DNA of 64,000 nt from Falsiphaeobacter marinintestinus (GTDB lineage Bacteria; Pseudomonadota; Alphaproteobacteria; Rhodobacterales; Rhodobacteraceae): contig NZ_VOGO01000002.1 in assembly GCF_007923355.1 (NCBI RefSeq), positions 496,001-560,000 of the forward strand, given 5' to 3'. The translations under genes were made by a program, and so were the position numbers. The notes beneath the pieces were generated by a model that made no database searches, was not told the DNA's origin, and saw only the letters and a list, made by a program, of their open reading frames with translations. Every line of letters begins with the position of its first letter. Position 1 is the stretch's first letter. Shown in pieces: positions 1 through 9,332 of this stretch.

Positions 1-643
1 TGTCAGCAAAATAGCTGGCATAATACAGCGCGTCGCCCTTCTGCCGCCAGGCCGGGAAGCCCGAAAAATAGACCAGCGTGGTGGCGTGAAACAGAAAGAT
101 CGCCTCGTTCGTATAGGCGGGCCAGGCCAGTCGTAGCATGGTCGGCCAGACGATCCGGCGAAAACGCGGCCAACCCGACATGCCATAAGCATCGGCGGCT
201 TCGACATCGCCTTTGGGGATCGACAGCAGCGCGCCATAGAAAATCTCGGCCGTATAGGCCGAGGTGTTCAGGAACAACACAATCAGCGCGCCCAGCCAAG
301 CCGCGGTGAACGGGTCAAAGAACGGATGCACGCCTTTGAGGTTCAAGAACAGGAAGTAGGCAAAGAAGAACTGGATGAACAGCGGCGATCCGCGGAACAG
401 GAAAATGAACCATTCCGCAGGTTTGCGGTAGAGACGGTTGGAAGACGCCTTTCCGATGGCCAAGGCTGAGGCAAAGAAGAACCCGGTGATCAGGGCCAGG
501 ACACCGAAATAAATGTTCCAGATCATCCCCGACCCGATCAGGGTGAATTGTTCGCACAGCGTGAAATCGGTCTTGGGCAACAACCGTTCGCCGATGCCGA
601 TGCTGCGCAGGCCGTAATCCTGAATGGTTTGCCAGCAGCTCAT
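1..643 (-). CDS. Amino-acid ABC transporter permease, HisQ-type (partial, C-terminus beyond window)
   Basis: Inner-membrane permease of a polar amino-acid uptake ABC transporter. The frame is open from ATG at 643 to base 1, about 214 residues, so the gene is cut by the window edge and not broken. It shows hydrophobic segments and an EAA-type loop (AADAYGMSGWPRFRRIVWP) that contacts the ATPase. The ATG overlaps the stop of the preceding permease by four bases (ATGA, 640-643), indicating translational coupling. It is the last gene seen of the ATPase, binding protein, permease, permease operon. Exact substrate cannot be read from sequence; basic amino acids or opines are the usual ligands of this layout. 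Confidence 0.9.
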   Translation of the reverse strand, partial: MSCWQTIQDYGLRSIGIGERLLPKTDFTLCEQFTLIGSGMIWNIYFGVLALITGFFFASALAIGKASSNRLYRKPAEWFIFLFRGSPLFIQFFFAYFLFLNLKGVHPFFDPFTAAWLGALIVLFLNTSAYTAEIFYGALLSIPKGDVEAADAYGMSGWPRFRRIVWPTMLRLAWPAYTNEAIFLFHATTLVYFSGFPAWRQKGDALYYASYFAD

Positions 644-1530
644 GCGGCGGCCTTTCGCTGGGCTTCGCCGCCCGCTGTCGCCTGACCAAAGGTCAGACGC
701 TTCATGATCCGGTCGAGCACGATTTCGGAGATACGGGTAAAGCCAAGGTAAAACACCAGCAAGAAGAGGAAGTACCACATCCGCCAGTCACCATGCGGAT
801 AGCTGGTAAACCGCGATGTCTTGGTGCCTCCCAACTCACGCGCCCAATAGACGATATCTTCGACGCCCAGCAGGAACAGCAAAGGCGTGGCCTTGATCAG
901 GACCATCCAAAGGTTCGACAGGCCGGGCAGGGCATAGACCCACATTTGCGGGACAAGGATGCGCCAGAAGGTCTGGCGATGTGACATGCCATAAGCCTCG
1001 GCGGTTTCCAGTTGCGGGCGCGGGACGGCGCGCATGGCGCCAAACAGCACATTGGCGGCAAAGGCTCCGAAGACCAGCGCAAAGGTAATGACGGCAAGGA
1101 AGAACCCATAGGTTTCATGCATCCATTCCGGTGATGTGCCCAGCGGCAGCTTGGCCTGCGGACAGACCAGGAAATCGTTGCCCTGACGCACAGGATCGGT
1201 CCAGTCCGGGCACAGGATCTGGTGCCGGGTCCATTCGAACATCTGATCAAGTGCGATGACGAAGAACAGGAAAAAGGCAATGTCGGGAACACCCCGGACG
1301 ATCGCGATATAGCCCTTGCCCAGCCAGCGCAGCGGCAAGACCCGCGAGCGCGAGGCCATGGCGCCCAGAAAGCCGAAGCCAAGGGCCACCGGTGCTGTAA
1401 TCGCAAGCAGTAAGAGGACCTTCACGAAGGACAGGTAGAACGACATGTGCACGCCGTTGGACAGGTAGCACGAAAACCAGCCAAAGGTGCCAAGCGTGTC
1501 AGGGTCTGAGCAATAGGAGAACATTTGCAC
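640..1530 (-). CDS. Amino-acid ABC transporter permease, HisM-type
   Basis: Second inner-membrane permease subunit, 296 residues. It has several membrane helices and the EAA loop (AEAYGMSHRQTFWRILVPQ) typical of the His/Glu/Gln/Arg/opine permease family. Between the early helices is an insertion of about 45 residues with two cysteines (around LCPDW and FLVCPQ), probably on the periplasmic side, making it longer than HisM of enterobacteria. The first codon is GTG at 1530; an ATG two codons later is equally possible, and neither has a clear ribosome-binding site. The gene follows two strong hairpins that separate it from the binding-protein gene. Confidence 0.88.
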   Translation of the reverse strand: MQMFSYCSDPDTLGTFGWFSCYLSNGVHMSFYLSFVKVLLLLAITAPVALGFGFLGAMASRSRVLPLRWLGKGYIAIVRGVPDIAFFLFFVIALDQMFEWTRHQILCPDWTDPVRQGNDFLVCPQAKLPLGTSPEWMHETYGFFLAVITFALVFGAFAANVLFGAMRAVPRPQLETAEAYGMSHRQTFWRILVPQMWVYALPGLSNLWMVLIKATPLLFLLGVEDIVYWARELGGTKTSRFTSYPHGDWRMWYFLFLLVFYLGFTRISEIVLDRIMKRLTFGQATAGGEAQRKAAA

Positions 1531-1541
1531 CGGGAGCGGGC

Positions 1542-1609
1542 GCGCTGACAGGCCAGTGGCCTGTCAGCGCCATGTCAGGGGCAGGCCCGCGCAGAATGCG
1601 CGGGCCTGC
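1542..1609 (-). promoter_or_regulatory. Twin intergenic hairpins between binding-protein and permease genes
   Basis: Two perfect inverted repeats fill the 92-base gap: 1542-1554 with 1558-1570 (13 bp, 3-base loop) and 1581-1592 with 1598-1609 (12 bp, 5-base loop). Neither is followed by a T-tract on the minus strand, so they look like mRNA-stabilising stems, not terminators. Such stems often protect the upstream binding-protein message, which is needed in excess over the permeases. Confidence 0.75.
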
Positions 1610-1622
1610 GGTGGCACTGCAA

Positions 1623-2357
1623 TCAGTAGGTTTGCGTTTCTTCGCCGAACCACTTGATCAGCAGAGTGTTCAGTGTTCCGTCCGCTTTCATCGATGTGAT
1701 GGCCGCATCGAACTTGTCGCGCAGCTCGCCATCGGATTCGCGCAGGCCCATGCCGACACCGCCACCCAGTGGTACCGGGTCACCGACGAACATCAGCGCG
1801 CCGCTCGATTCTTCGACCAGCGGCACAAGATAGTCGCGGTCGGCCAGAACCGCATCTGCTTCGCCGTTGCGCACGGCAGCGATGGTTTCTTCGGGTGTGG
1901 CGAATTCGACCAGGGTCGCGCCGCTTTCGGCGACATAGCCGGCCTGAATGGTGGCGGTCTGCGCGGCGACAACACCGCTCATCACGTCAACGCCATCGGC
2001 GGCAGCAACATAGGCAGAGGCGGTCGGCGGGAAATAATCCTGCGTGAAGTCGATGACTTCATCGCGCTCATCCGTGATCGACATGCCGGCGATGATGGTG
2101 TCGTAGTTGCCGCTGACCAGGTTCGGAATGATCGAATCCCAGTCATTTTTGACCCATTCACAGGTCAGCTTGGCCCGCGCACACAGCTCGTCGCCCACGT
2201 CACGTTCGAAGCCGTCGATCTCACCATTGTCATTGATGAAGTTGTACGGAGGATAGGCGCCTTCGGTGCCCATGCGCACGGTTTTTCCGTGGCCATCGGC
2301 CCAGGCCAGACCGGCGGTAAGCGCCAGAGCGGCGGTGCCAAGGATCAGTTTTTTCAT
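1623..2357 (-). CDS. Periplasmic amino-acid-binding protein of ABC transporter
   Basis: Substrate-binding protein of family 3 (lysine/arginine/ornithine, histidine, glutamine type), 244 residues. A classical Sec signal peptide ends at about residue 20 (LAWA before DG), placing the protein in the periplasm. The start of the mature protein (RMGTEGAYPPYNF) and the DVGDELCARAKLTCEWV stretch are typical of the family. It lies 31 bases after the ATPase gene and ahead of the two permeases. The precise ligand is not decided here. Confidence 0.92.
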   Translation of the reverse strand: MKKLILGTAALALTAGLAWADGHGKTVRMGTEGAYPPYNFINDNGEIDGFERDVGDELCARAKLTCEWVKNDWDSIIPNLVSGNYDTIIAGMSITDERDEVIDFTQDYFPPTASAYVAAADGVDVMSGVVAAQTATIQAGYVAESGATLVEFATPEETIAAVRNGEADAVLADRDYLVPLVEESSGALMFVGDPVPLGGGVGMGLRESDGELRDKFDAAITSMKADGTLNTLLIKWFGEETQTY

Positions 2358-2388
2358 TTTTGGTTACTCCCCTAGTTTTTTGAGTGGT

Positions 2389-3165
2389 TTAGGCTGCCTG
2401 CGTATGGGACAGAAAGCCCCGCAGGCGTTCGGATTTGGGTGCGCCAAACAGGTCCGCCGGTGCACCTTCTTCTTCGATCTTTCCCTGATGCAGGAACACG
2501 ACATGGTCTGAGACGTCATGCGCCAGTTTCATGTCATGGGTAACAATGACCATGGTGCGGCCTTCGGCGGCGAGATCCTTGATCACGCGGACCACTTCCT
2601 GTTCCAGTTCCGGATCCAGTGCGCTGGTCGGTTCGTCGAACAACAGCGCTTCGGGTTCCATGCACAGGGCGCGGGCGATTGCGGCGCGTTGCTGCTGGCC
2701 GCCCGACAATTGCGCCGGATAGTTGTCGCATTTGTCGGCAATGCCGACCTTGTCCAGATGCGCGCGCGCAGCGGCTTCTACGTCTGTCCGGTCCAGACCC
2801 AGAACGTGGGTCGGGGCCTCCATCACATTTTGCAGGATGGTCATGTGCGACCACAGGTTGAACTGCTGAAACACCATGCTCAGATTGGTTCGGATACGCA
2901 GGACCTGTTTGGCGTCGGCGGGACGGCGGTGATCACCGGTTCCCTTCCATTTCACCGGTTCGCCTTTGAACAGGATGTCACCTTTCTGGCTGTCCTCAAG
3001 AAGATTGGCACAGCGCAGGATGGTGGATTTGCCCGATCCTGACGATCCGATCAAGGATACCACGTCACCCCGACGGGCGGTGATGTCGACCCCTTTCAGA
3101 ACTTCGAGCATGCCGAAGTTTTTGTGAAGGTCGCGAATTTGGATCACCGGAGGGGTTTCTGTCAC
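2389..3165 (-). CDS. Amino-acid ABC transporter ATP-binding protein, HisP/GlnQ-type
   Basis: Cytoplasmic ATPase that powers the amino-acid importer, 258 residues. Visible motifs are Walker A (residues 40-47, GSSGSGKS), Q-loop (Q100), signature LSGGQQQR (153-160), Walker B LLFDE (174-178) with the SALDPE D-loop, and switch histidine H210. The insertion around VKWKGTGDHRR is typical of the HisP group. The start codon is GTG at 3165; the SD is weak. First gene of the operon; the promoter should lie in the 263-base gap 3166-3428, where only a poor promoter-like match is visible. Confidence 0.93.
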   Translation of the reverse strand: MTETPPVIQIRDLHKNFGMLEVLKGVDITARRGDVVSLIGSSGSGKSTILRCANLLEDSQKGDILFKGEPVKWKGTGDHRRPADAKQVLRIRTNLSMVFQQFNLWSHMTILQNVMEAPTHVLGLDRTDVEAAARAHLDKVGIADKCDNYPAQLSGGQQQRAAIARALCMEPEALLFDEPTSALDPELEQEVVRVIKDLAAEGRTMVIVTHDMKLAHDVSDHVVFLHQGKIEEEGAPADLFGAPKSERLRGFLSHTQAA

Positions 3166-3428
3166 GGGCGCGTCCGTTGTTCATGAGTGTCTGAGGCGGT
3201 ACTAGGGCGGAAAAAATGACCCAATGCAATGCGCAAAACGGTTTGAAGTGCGGGAATGCTGGCGGAAAACGCGCTTGCCGCAACGGCAATGCGTGGGGAT
3301 CGGGCAGATTTTTCAGGCTTTCCCGGACACCAATGGCGGGCCCCACCCGCACCGCGCAAAGGGGCGGATAGGGCGCGCGAATTGATCCGGGTCGGGTTGC
3401 GGCGCGGGCAGGCCAGACCGGCCGGTGT

Positions 3429-3866
3429 TTATGCCCGCTCGGCCCGTTGGCGTGCGAGGGCGCTGTCGACGTCGCTGACGCCCAGCAGGCTGGCGATCAG
3501 CCGCAGCACGGAATCTTCTTCTTGCGAGCGTTCTCCATCGGCCAGCGCCACGGACCACGCGGATTCGATCACGGCGCGGCGGTCGTCATAGGGAACAGCA
3601 TCCTTGATCGCGCGGGTAAAGCGCACGGTATCAGGGGCCTGGCTTTCCAGAGTTTCTGCCTGGTGGCGCAGTTCGGACGCGTCGAACGTGGTCATGTCAA
3701 ACCGCGTGGAAATGATCCGGTCGATCCGGTCGATTTCATCTGCGGTATAAACGTTGTCAGACCGGGCAATTCGAACCAGCAACGCCGTCAGCGCCAGCCG
3801 CGCATCATCGTCGTTCAGGGGATCGGGGTCGGGCGCCGTCAGGCGAGAAAGAAAAGCTCGAAACAT
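3429..3866 (-). CDS. TerB-like (tellurite resistance TerB fold) protein, copy 2
   Basis: Predicted cytoplasmic all-helical TerB-family protein, 145 residues from the ATG at 3866 (MFRAFLSRL); a longer frame upstream exists but its extra N-terminus has no family character. The core LLVRIARSDNVYTADEIDRIDRII and the acidic ADGERSQEEDSVLRLIASLLG stretch match the metal-binding helices of TerB-like proteins. It is a paralogue of the gene just upstream (3927-4394). The function of stand-alone TerB proteins is not settled; no ter operon partners (TerC, TerD) are nearby, so tellurite resistance should not be assumed. Confidence 0.8.
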   Translation of the reverse strand: MFRAFLSRLTAPDPDPLNDDDARLALTALLVRIARSDNVYTADEIDRIDRIISTRFDMTTFDASELRHQAETLESQAPDTVRFTRAIKDAVPYDDRRAVIESAWSVALADGERSQEEDSVLRLIASLLGVSDVDSALARQRAERA

Positions 3867-3926
3867 GATCGAAGATATAGGCGTACCGACCGCGCACGCC
3901 AAGTCGCAAATCGCCGACGGGTGCAT

Positions 3927-4394
3927 TCAGTCAGGTGTGTGACCTGACAGGGCAGCGACCTTGGCAATGGCTTTGGCCCTTGCGTTTACGTTATCGACCT
4001 TGCTGAGGCCCATGGCTTTGCGCGCTTCTTCGACAATGCGCAGTTCGCCTTCTTTCTGCTCACCATCTGCCAGCACGACTTCCCACAAGGCTTCCAGTGC
4101 GGACAGGCGGTCTTCCAAGCCGGTGGTTTCGCGGATCAGTTTGCCAAACGTATCGGTTTCGGGGGCGGCAGCGTGCAGTTTTTCGCATGTTGCGCGCACC
4201 TTGGCCGCCTCGATCGCGTTGTGCTGGTAGAGCCGTGCCAGAATGCGGTCGATCAGGCTGATCTCTTCTACCTGATAGTCCCTGTCGGCCTGTGCCACGC
4301 GCACAAGCAACGCCCCCAGTGCCAGTTCGGCATCGGGATCGGGCAGGGACGCCTGTTCCTGGGGGCGGAACGCCTGAAAGAACCTTTTTAACAT
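3927..4394 (-). CDS. TerB-like (tellurite resistance TerB fold) protein, copy 1
   Basis: Predicted cytoplasmic TerB-family protein, 155 residues, starting at ATG 4394 (MLKRFFQAFRP). Core motifs LLVRVAQADRDYQVEEISLIDRIL and VVLADGEQKEGELRIVEEARKAMGL are aligned with those of the downstream copy; both begin with a similar short basic-hydrophobic N-terminus and share the same domain order. The 60-base gap and shared strand suggest a tandem duplication transcribed together. A longer in-frame start at 4487 is possible but unlikely. Role unknown. Confidence 0.8.
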   Translation of the reverse strand: MLKRFFQAFRPQEQASLPDPDAELALGALLVRVAQADRDYQVEEISLIDRILARLYQHNAIEAAKVRATCEKLHAAAPETDTFGKLIRETTGLEDRLSALEALWEVVLADGEQKEGELRIVEEARKAMGLSKVDNVNARAKAIAKVAALSGHTPD

Positions 4395-4590
4395 GTCGCA
4401 AGAAATACCCCATATTTTGCGTCTCGCCAAGCCTGAACCACCGCTCATAGCCGGTTCAGGCTGGGAAAATGCAATGTTGGGGGTCACATTGCGGTGCGAA
4501 ATGGTGCCAATTTGGTGTTTGCACTGCTAGAGTCCAGATGAAGTTCCAATCCTGGGCTGTCAGGGGCGGAATCAGAGAGATGACAGTGGC

Positions 4591-5718
4591 ATGTTGAAAC
4601 GGTCTTACAGGACGCTGCGCTATGTCGGCAGTGGGATGCTTATGCTGGCCATGGCATGGCCTGAACCGCTGCTGGCGTTTGACGACTATACCGGTCCCTT
4701 AGGGGTAACAACCAGGGTTTACGGGCAGTTTTCGCCATCTTACTTGTCGGTGCGGGACGGTGGCCAGGTCACACGGACTTTGGCGGACAACTCAAACTCT
4801 GTCAGCCGGGTTGGACTTATCCTGCGTCGACCGTTCGAGGTGGGCGAGTTCCAGTTTCGGTTTGAGACGGCGATGGGGTTTCGTGAATCCGGAAAGGTTT
4901 CTCAGCTGGACCGGGGGGATCCGTTTGATTGGGACGAATCTGATATCCGGTTTGTTGATACGGCGTTTCAGATCAACAAGCGCGGTCTGTTTTCGTTTGG
5001 ACATGGCAGCATGGCGACGGATCAGGTGGCTTCGGCGGACCTGTCGGGGACCAAACTGGCAAACAGCGTGTCTGTCCCGGATATGGCTGGGGGCATGTTT
5101 TTTCGGAATACCTCCGGAGCCTTGTCGGCCATCAAGGTCAAATCGGCGTTCAACACGTTTGACGGTGTGCGCCGTGCCCGGTTGAGGTACGATTTTCGGG
5201 CGCGGCGCGGCATAACGCTGTCGGTTTCAGCCGGTGCGGAAATTCTTCAAGACGATAATGACGAAGAAAACTTTGATGTGGCCGCCACCTATATCGACAC
5301 GATCGGAAAATTTGACATTCAAGGTGCCGTTGGCGGCAGCATAACAAACCAGAACAACCGCCGGACCCGCAAAGATCTGGTCGGATCAGTCTCGGTTTTA
5401 CACAAGCCGACCGGCATCAGCGCGACGGTGGCAGGCGGGCAGGGCAGTTCGGGCGGTTTGTTTACTTATGCCAAGATCGGGCTGCAACGAGATTGGTCGC
5501 AGTTGGGCCCTACCGCACTGTCGTTCGATTATCACTACGGTCAGGACATCGTCGTTAATGGGTCCATTTCGCAATCCTGGGGGGTGGCCGTTGTCCAAAG
5601 GCTGGAACGCCAACAAATCGATGTGTTCTTCGGATATCGGGGATATGCGCTGCAAGGTGTCGGGGTGAGTTTGCAGGATGTTCATGCAATTCAGATGGGC
5701 GCACGCTGGCGGTTTTAA
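4591..5718 (+). CDS. Outer-membrane porin-like beta-barrel protein, copy 1
   Basis: Secreted protein of 375 residues with a signal peptide ending near LLAFDD (residues 1-30). The mature part alternates polar and hydrophobic residues as in beta-barrels and ends in RWRF; a terminal Phe is the hallmark recognised by the BAM machinery. The start of the mature chain (RVYGQFSPSYLSVRDG) is shared with the next gene. It most resembles the general Gram-negative porin families of Rhodobacterales. Substrate specificity is unknown. Paralogue of the gene at 5840; 121 bases separate them. Confidence 0.75.
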   Translation: MLKRSYRTLRYVGSGMLMLAMAWPEPLLAFDDYTGPLGVTTRVYGQFSPSYLSVRDGGQVTRTLADNSNSVSRVGLILRRPFEVGEFQFRFETAMGFRESGKVSQLDRGDPFDWDESDIRFVDTAFQINKRGLFSFGHGSMATDQVASADLSGTKLANSVSVPDMAGGMFFRNTSGALSAIKVKSAFNTFDGVRRARLRYDFRARRGITLSVSAGAEILQDDNDEENFDVAATYIDTIGKFDIQGAVGGSITNQNNRRTRKDLVGSVSVLHKPTGISATVAGGQGSSGGLFTYAKIGLQRDWSQLGPTALSFDYHYGQDIVVNGSISQSWGVAVVQRLERQQIDVFFGYRGYALQGVGVSLQDVHAIQMGARWRF

Positions 5719-5839
5719 GGTAGAGGTGTGTTACGCCGCTGCAACAAATCTGGCGACACTTGACCTTCGTCATTCCAAAACCTGACCAAGACCATAGCTA
5801 GGTAACAAGATCCAATCCCCAAACCATGTGAGGTCTCTC

Positions 5840-6952
5840 ATGCTAGATCATTTGTTCCGGACTTCGGCCCTTGCCATCGTTGTTGGTGGGCTGGCGACTA
5901 CGGGTGCTGCAGAAATGAAATATGAGAACGACACCGGTGGGCATGTTCGTCTGTACGGTCAGTTTAACCCGGCCTATCTGTCGTTTGACGATGGTTTGTC
6001 GAACACCAGCGCTGTTGTGGACAACCAGAACTCGAACTCGCGCGTTGGTCTTTGGGTGGTCCAGCCGTATGGCGACACGACCTTCAGCTTCAATTTCGAA
6101 ACCTCACTGGGTCTGAAGAAATCTTCGCTCCTTTCGCAGAATTTCACACCAGATGATATCAACTGGGAACGTAGAGAAATTCGTAAAGTCGATTTCAAGC
6201 TGGAAACGGCAAGTGCGGGAACATTCTATCTGGGCCAGGGGAGCGTTTCGAGTGACGGGGCGTCGCATTCGGATTTGTCTGGAACCACCCTGGTCGTATA
6301 CAACTCGATCGGCGACTCGACTGGCTCGTTTTTTCTGCAACCGGTCAGTGGCGGCACGGCGCGGCCCGTGATTCAAGCGTTTCCCAACTATGATGGCGGA
6401 CGGCGTTTGCGGGTTCGCTACGATTCTCCTGAAATTCTTCCCGGTCTGAAGCTGTCGGCCAGCTACGGTGAAGAAGTGCTGATTTCTGCTGTCGATCTGA
6501 CCACCAGCAACGCGGCGCTGTTGTATTCGCGCAAAGTCGGTGCGTTTCAGATGAAAGGTGCACTTGCCCATTCGGTCATCGACCTTGGTCTCGGTGCCAA
6601 ACGGCACGACACGATCGGATCGTTCAGCGCCTTGCACGAGTCCGGGTTCAACGTGTCGGTCTCGGCCGGTGATCGGCGCGAGGATGGTGATTATGTATAC
6701 GGTAAGCTCGGGTACCTGACCGATGACTGGTTCAACGTCGGCCAGACCGCGTTGGCGATCGATTATTACGATGGGTCTGATCAGACCGTTGCAGGGTCCG
6801 AGTCTGCATCGGTTGGTGTGGCGGTCGTACAGTCCTTCGATGATCTTAACCTGGAAGCCTATCTTGGGTATCGCACCTATAGCCTGAGCGAACCAGGCGT
6901 CACGTATCATGACGCGTCATCGGTAATGTTCGGGGCGCGTTGGAAATTCTGA
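5840..6952 (+). CDS. Outer-membrane porin-like beta-barrel protein, copy 2
   Basis: Secreted beta-barrel protein of 370 residues. I chose the ATG at 5840 because GAGG (5830-5833) sits at SD distance; an in-frame GTG at 5828 is the alternative. A signal peptide ends near TTGAAE. The mature chain begins with HVRLYGQFNPAYLSFDDG and ends FGARWKF, with terminal Phe; both blocks match the upstream paralogue. Strand-rich, glycine and aromatic-rich composition supports an outer-membrane pore. The two genes may be co-transcribed or be expressed under different conditions; no terminator is visible between them. Confidence 0.77.
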   Translation: MLDHLFRTSALAIVVGGLATTGAAEMKYENDTGGHVRLYGQFNPAYLSFDDGLSNTSAVVDNQNSNSRVGLWVVQPYGDTTFSFNFETSLGLKKSSLLSQNFTPDDINWERREIRKVDFKLETASAGTFYLGQGSVSSDGASHSDLSGTTLVVYNSIGDSTGSFFLQPVSGGTARPVIQAFPNYDGGRRLRVRYDSPEILPGLKLSASYGEEVLISAVDLTTSNAALLYSRKVGAFQMKGALAHSVIDLGLGAKRHDTIGSFSALHESGFNVSVSAGDRREDGDYVYGKLGYLTDDWFNVGQTALAIDYYDGSDQTVAGSESASVGVAVVQSFDDLNLEAYLGYRTYSLSEPGVTYHDASSVMFGARWKF

Positions 6953-7114
6953 TCCGCGCGATGGTGCCAGCATTGGCTCTGGCGCGAAGCCGGTATGACA
7001 AACGGGGCGATGCGCGTGCAAAGCCCCTTGCACAGCAGCGCCGGGACCAATAGAAGGCCCCAAATTTGCTTGGGTGTGCGCCGTGTGCGCACCCTTTATA
7101 GATGGGGAATACTG

Positions 7115-8446
7115 ATGCAGGTCACCGAGACGCTGAACGAAGGTCTGAAGCGCGGTTACGCGATCACCGTCACCGCTGCCGAGCTGGATGAAAAAGTCAA
7201 CGAAAAGCTCGTTGAAGCCCGGCCCGAAGTCGAGATGAAAGGTTTTCGCAAGGGCAAGGTTCCGATGCCGTTGCTGAAAAAGCAGTTCGGTCAACGTCTG
7301 ATGGGCGAAGCCATGCAGGAAGCCATCGACGGCGCGATGAACAAGCATTTCGAAGACAGCGGTGATCGCCCCGCACTTCAGCCCGAGGTCAAGATGACCA
7401 ATGAGGACTGGAAAGAAGGCGATGACGTGAACGTCGACATGTCTTACGAAGCGCTGCCGGCGATTCCCGACGTTGACCTGAAAAGCGTTGTGCTTGAGCG
7501 TCTGGTTGTCAAAGCCGATGATGCAGCCGTGGACGAAGCTCTGGGCAACCTGGCCGAGACCGCGCAGGACTTTAATGCCCGCGAAGACGGTGCAGAAGCG
7601 CAGGACGGCGACCAGATCGTCATGGATTTCGTCGGCAAGGTCGACGGCGAAGCGTTTGAAGGCGGAGCCGCCGAAGATTACCCGCTGGTTCTGGGATCGA
7701 ACTCGTTCATTCCGGGTTTCGAAGAGCAGCTGGTTGGATGCAAGGCCGGTGATGCAAAAGACGTGACCGTCAACTTCCCTGATGAATATCAGGCCGAGCA
7801 TCTGGCCGGCAAGGAAGCTGTGTTTGCCTGTACCGTCAAAGAGGTGAAGGAACCGGTTGCTGCCGAGATCAACGACGAATTGGCCACCAAGTTTGGTGCC
7901 GAAGACCTGGCCGCCCTGAAAGGTCAGATCGCCGAGCGTCTGGAAGCCGAGTATGCCGGTGCTGCCCGCGCTGTGGTTAAGCGCACGTTGCTGGACAAGC
8001 TGGACGAACTGGTCAGCTTTGACCTGCCGCCGTCGCTGGTCGAAGCCGAAGCCGGTCAGATCGCGCACCAGCTGTGGCACGAAGAAAACCCCGAGGTCGA
8101 AGGCCACGATCACCCCGAGATCACGCCGACGGACGAGCACAACTCCCTTGCCGAGCGCCGTGTGCGTCTGGGTCTGTTGCTGGCCGAACTGGGTCAGAAG
8201 GCCGAGGTTGAAGTGTCGGACGCCGAGATGACTCAGGCGATCATGAACCAGGCGCGTCAGTACCCGGGTCAGGAGCGCCAGTTCTTTGAGTTTGTCCAGC
8301 AGAACGCTCAGATGCAGCAGCAGTTGCGCGCGCCGATCTTCGAAGACAAAGTCATCGATTATGTTCTGGAGCTGGCCGAAGTGACAGACAAAGAAGTGTC
8401 CAAGGACGATCTTCAGGCCGCTGTCGAGGCGATGGAAGAAGAATAA
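7115..8446 (+). CDS. tig: Trigger factor (ribosome-associated chaperone, peptidyl-prolyl isomerase)
   Basis: Ribosome-bound chaperone that meets nascent chains, 443 residues. Domains in order: N-terminal ribosome-binding domain with signature GFRKGKVP (residues 43-50), FKBP-type isomerase domain (about 150-245, [15 protein letters not shown] to [13 protein letters not shown]), and helical C-terminal chaperone arms. The start at ATG 7115 follows a GGGGA SD; the frame continues upstream without homology. The acidic tail (VEAMEEE) is typical. A UUCG-loop terminator follows at 8481-8502. Confidence 0.97.
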   Translation: MQVTETLNEGLKRGYAITVTAAELDEKVNEKLVEARPEVEMKGFRKGKVPMPLLKKQFGQRLMGEAMQEAIDGAMNKHFEDSGDRPALQPEVKMTNEDWKEGDDVNVDMSYEALPAIPDVDLKSVVLERLVVKADDAAVDEALGNLAETAQDFNAREDGAEAQDGDQIVMDFVGKVDGEAFEGGAAEDYPLVLGSNSFIPGFEEQLVGCKAGDAKDVTVNFPDEYQAEHLAGKEAVFACTVKEVKEPVAAEINDELATKFGAEDLAALKGQIAERLEAEYAGAARAVVKRTLLDKLDELVSFDLPPSLVEAEAGQIAHQLWHEENPEVEGHDHPEITPTDEHNSLAERRVRLGLLLAELGQKAEVEVSDAEMTQAIMNQARQYPGQERQFFEFVQQNAQMQQQLRAPIFEDKVIDYVLELAEVTDKEVSKDDLQAAVEAMEEE

Positions 8447-8480
8447 TCCGTCCCCCTTTTTCGGACGGAGACTGGATTTA

Positions 8481-8502
8481 AGGGCCCTTCGGGGCCCTTT
8501 TT
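8481..8502 (+). terminator. Rho-independent terminator after tig
   Basis: Perfect 7-bp stem 8481-8487 with 8492-8498, UUCG tetraloop (8488-8491), followed by a short T-run. Confidence 0.88.
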
Positions 8503-8607
8503 CGTTTCTGACCGGATTCTTTTGCGGGGAGTATTCCCGGAATATTCACACGCGAATTGTTTTGCAAAGTTGTGCTAGCATCGGCGTGCAACGAGGGAGA
8601 ACTGGAA

Positions 8608-9297
8608 ATGATGAAGAAACTAATGGCCGAGTTTGTCGGCACATTCTGGCTGGTCTTTGGCGGCTGCGGCAGTGCCGTACTGGCCGCTGGCGTGGCCGAT
8701 GTCGGCATCGGCTGGCTGGGTGTCAGCCTTGCTTTTGGTCTGACGGTTCTGACCATGGCTTTTGCCGTCGGCCATATCTCGGGCGGGCATTTCAACCCTG
8801 CGGTTACACTTGGGCTGGTTCTTGGCGGGCGTCACGACGCCAAGGAAATGGTGCCCTATTGGGTTGCGCAGGTCGCAGGGGCCATCTGTGCGGCCGCAGT
8901 GTTGTACATCATCACCTCCGGCGCACCTGACTTTGCCGGGACCGGTGGTTTTGCCACCAACGGGTTCGGTGAATTGTCGCCGCAGGGCTTTTCGATGGCG
9001 TCTGCATTGCTCATCGAGATCATTTTGACGGCGTTTTTCCTGATCATCATTCTGGGTGCGACGTCCTCTGGTGCTCCGGCGGGTTTTGCCCCGATCGCCA
9101 TCGGTCTGGGTTTGACGCTGATCCACATGATTTCAATCCCTGTGACCAACACGTCGGTCAATCCGGCGCGTTCAACGGGTGTGGCACTGTTTTCGGAAAC
9201 AGCAGCGATGGGACAGCTGTGGTTGTTCTGGGTTGCTCCGCTGGTCGGGGCCGCTTTGGGTGCGATCATCTGGAAAGCGATGACCGACTCTGACTGA
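8608..9297 (+). CDS. aqpZ: Aquaporin Z (water channel)
   Basis: Inner-membrane water channel of the MIP family, 229 residues, six helices plus two half-helices. Both NPA boxes are present (NPAVT near 63-65 and NPARS near 185-187). The selectivity-filter residues match water-specific AqpZ: Phe in SLAFGLT, H173, T182 and R188. This argues against a glycerol facilitator. Start chosen at ATG 8608, seven bases after GAGGGAGA; ATG 8611 is next to it. Stands alone between the tig terminator and a convergent lytic transglycosylase gene. Confidence 0.95.
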   Translation: MMKKLMAEFVGTFWLVFGGCGSAVLAAGVADVGIGWLGVSLAFGLTVLTMAFAVGHISGGHFNPAVTLGLVLGGRHDAKEMVPYWVAQVAGAICAAAVLYIITSGAPDFAGTGGFATNGFGELSPQGFSMASALLIEIILTAFFLIIILGATSSGAPAGFAPIAIGLGLTLIHMISIPVTNTSVNPARSTGVALFSETAAMGQLWLFWVAPLVGAALGAIIWKAMTDSD

Positions 9298-9308
9298 CAA
9301 AACTGAGG

Positions 9309-9332
9309 CCGGGCTTCAGGAACGGAGCCCGG
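9309..9332. terminator. Likely bidirectional terminator between aqpZ and the transglycosylase gene
   Basis: Stem CCGGGCT (9309-9315) with AGCCCGG (9326-9332), 10-base loop, in the short convergent gap and overlapping the last codons of the minus-strand gene. T-run is short. Confidence 0.5.

Noticed and set aside
1572-2375. Long plus-strand open frame (267 codons) opposite the binding-protein gene
   Set aside because: It is the shadow of a high-GC gene with a clear signal peptide and family; no similarity or SD supports it.
3429-4394. Tellurite resistance locus
   Set aside because: Only TerB-fold proteins are present, without TerC, TerD or TerA.
6917-8140. 407-codon minus-strand frame opposite trigger factor
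   Set aside because: Antisense shadow; trigger factor motifs are complete on the plus strand.
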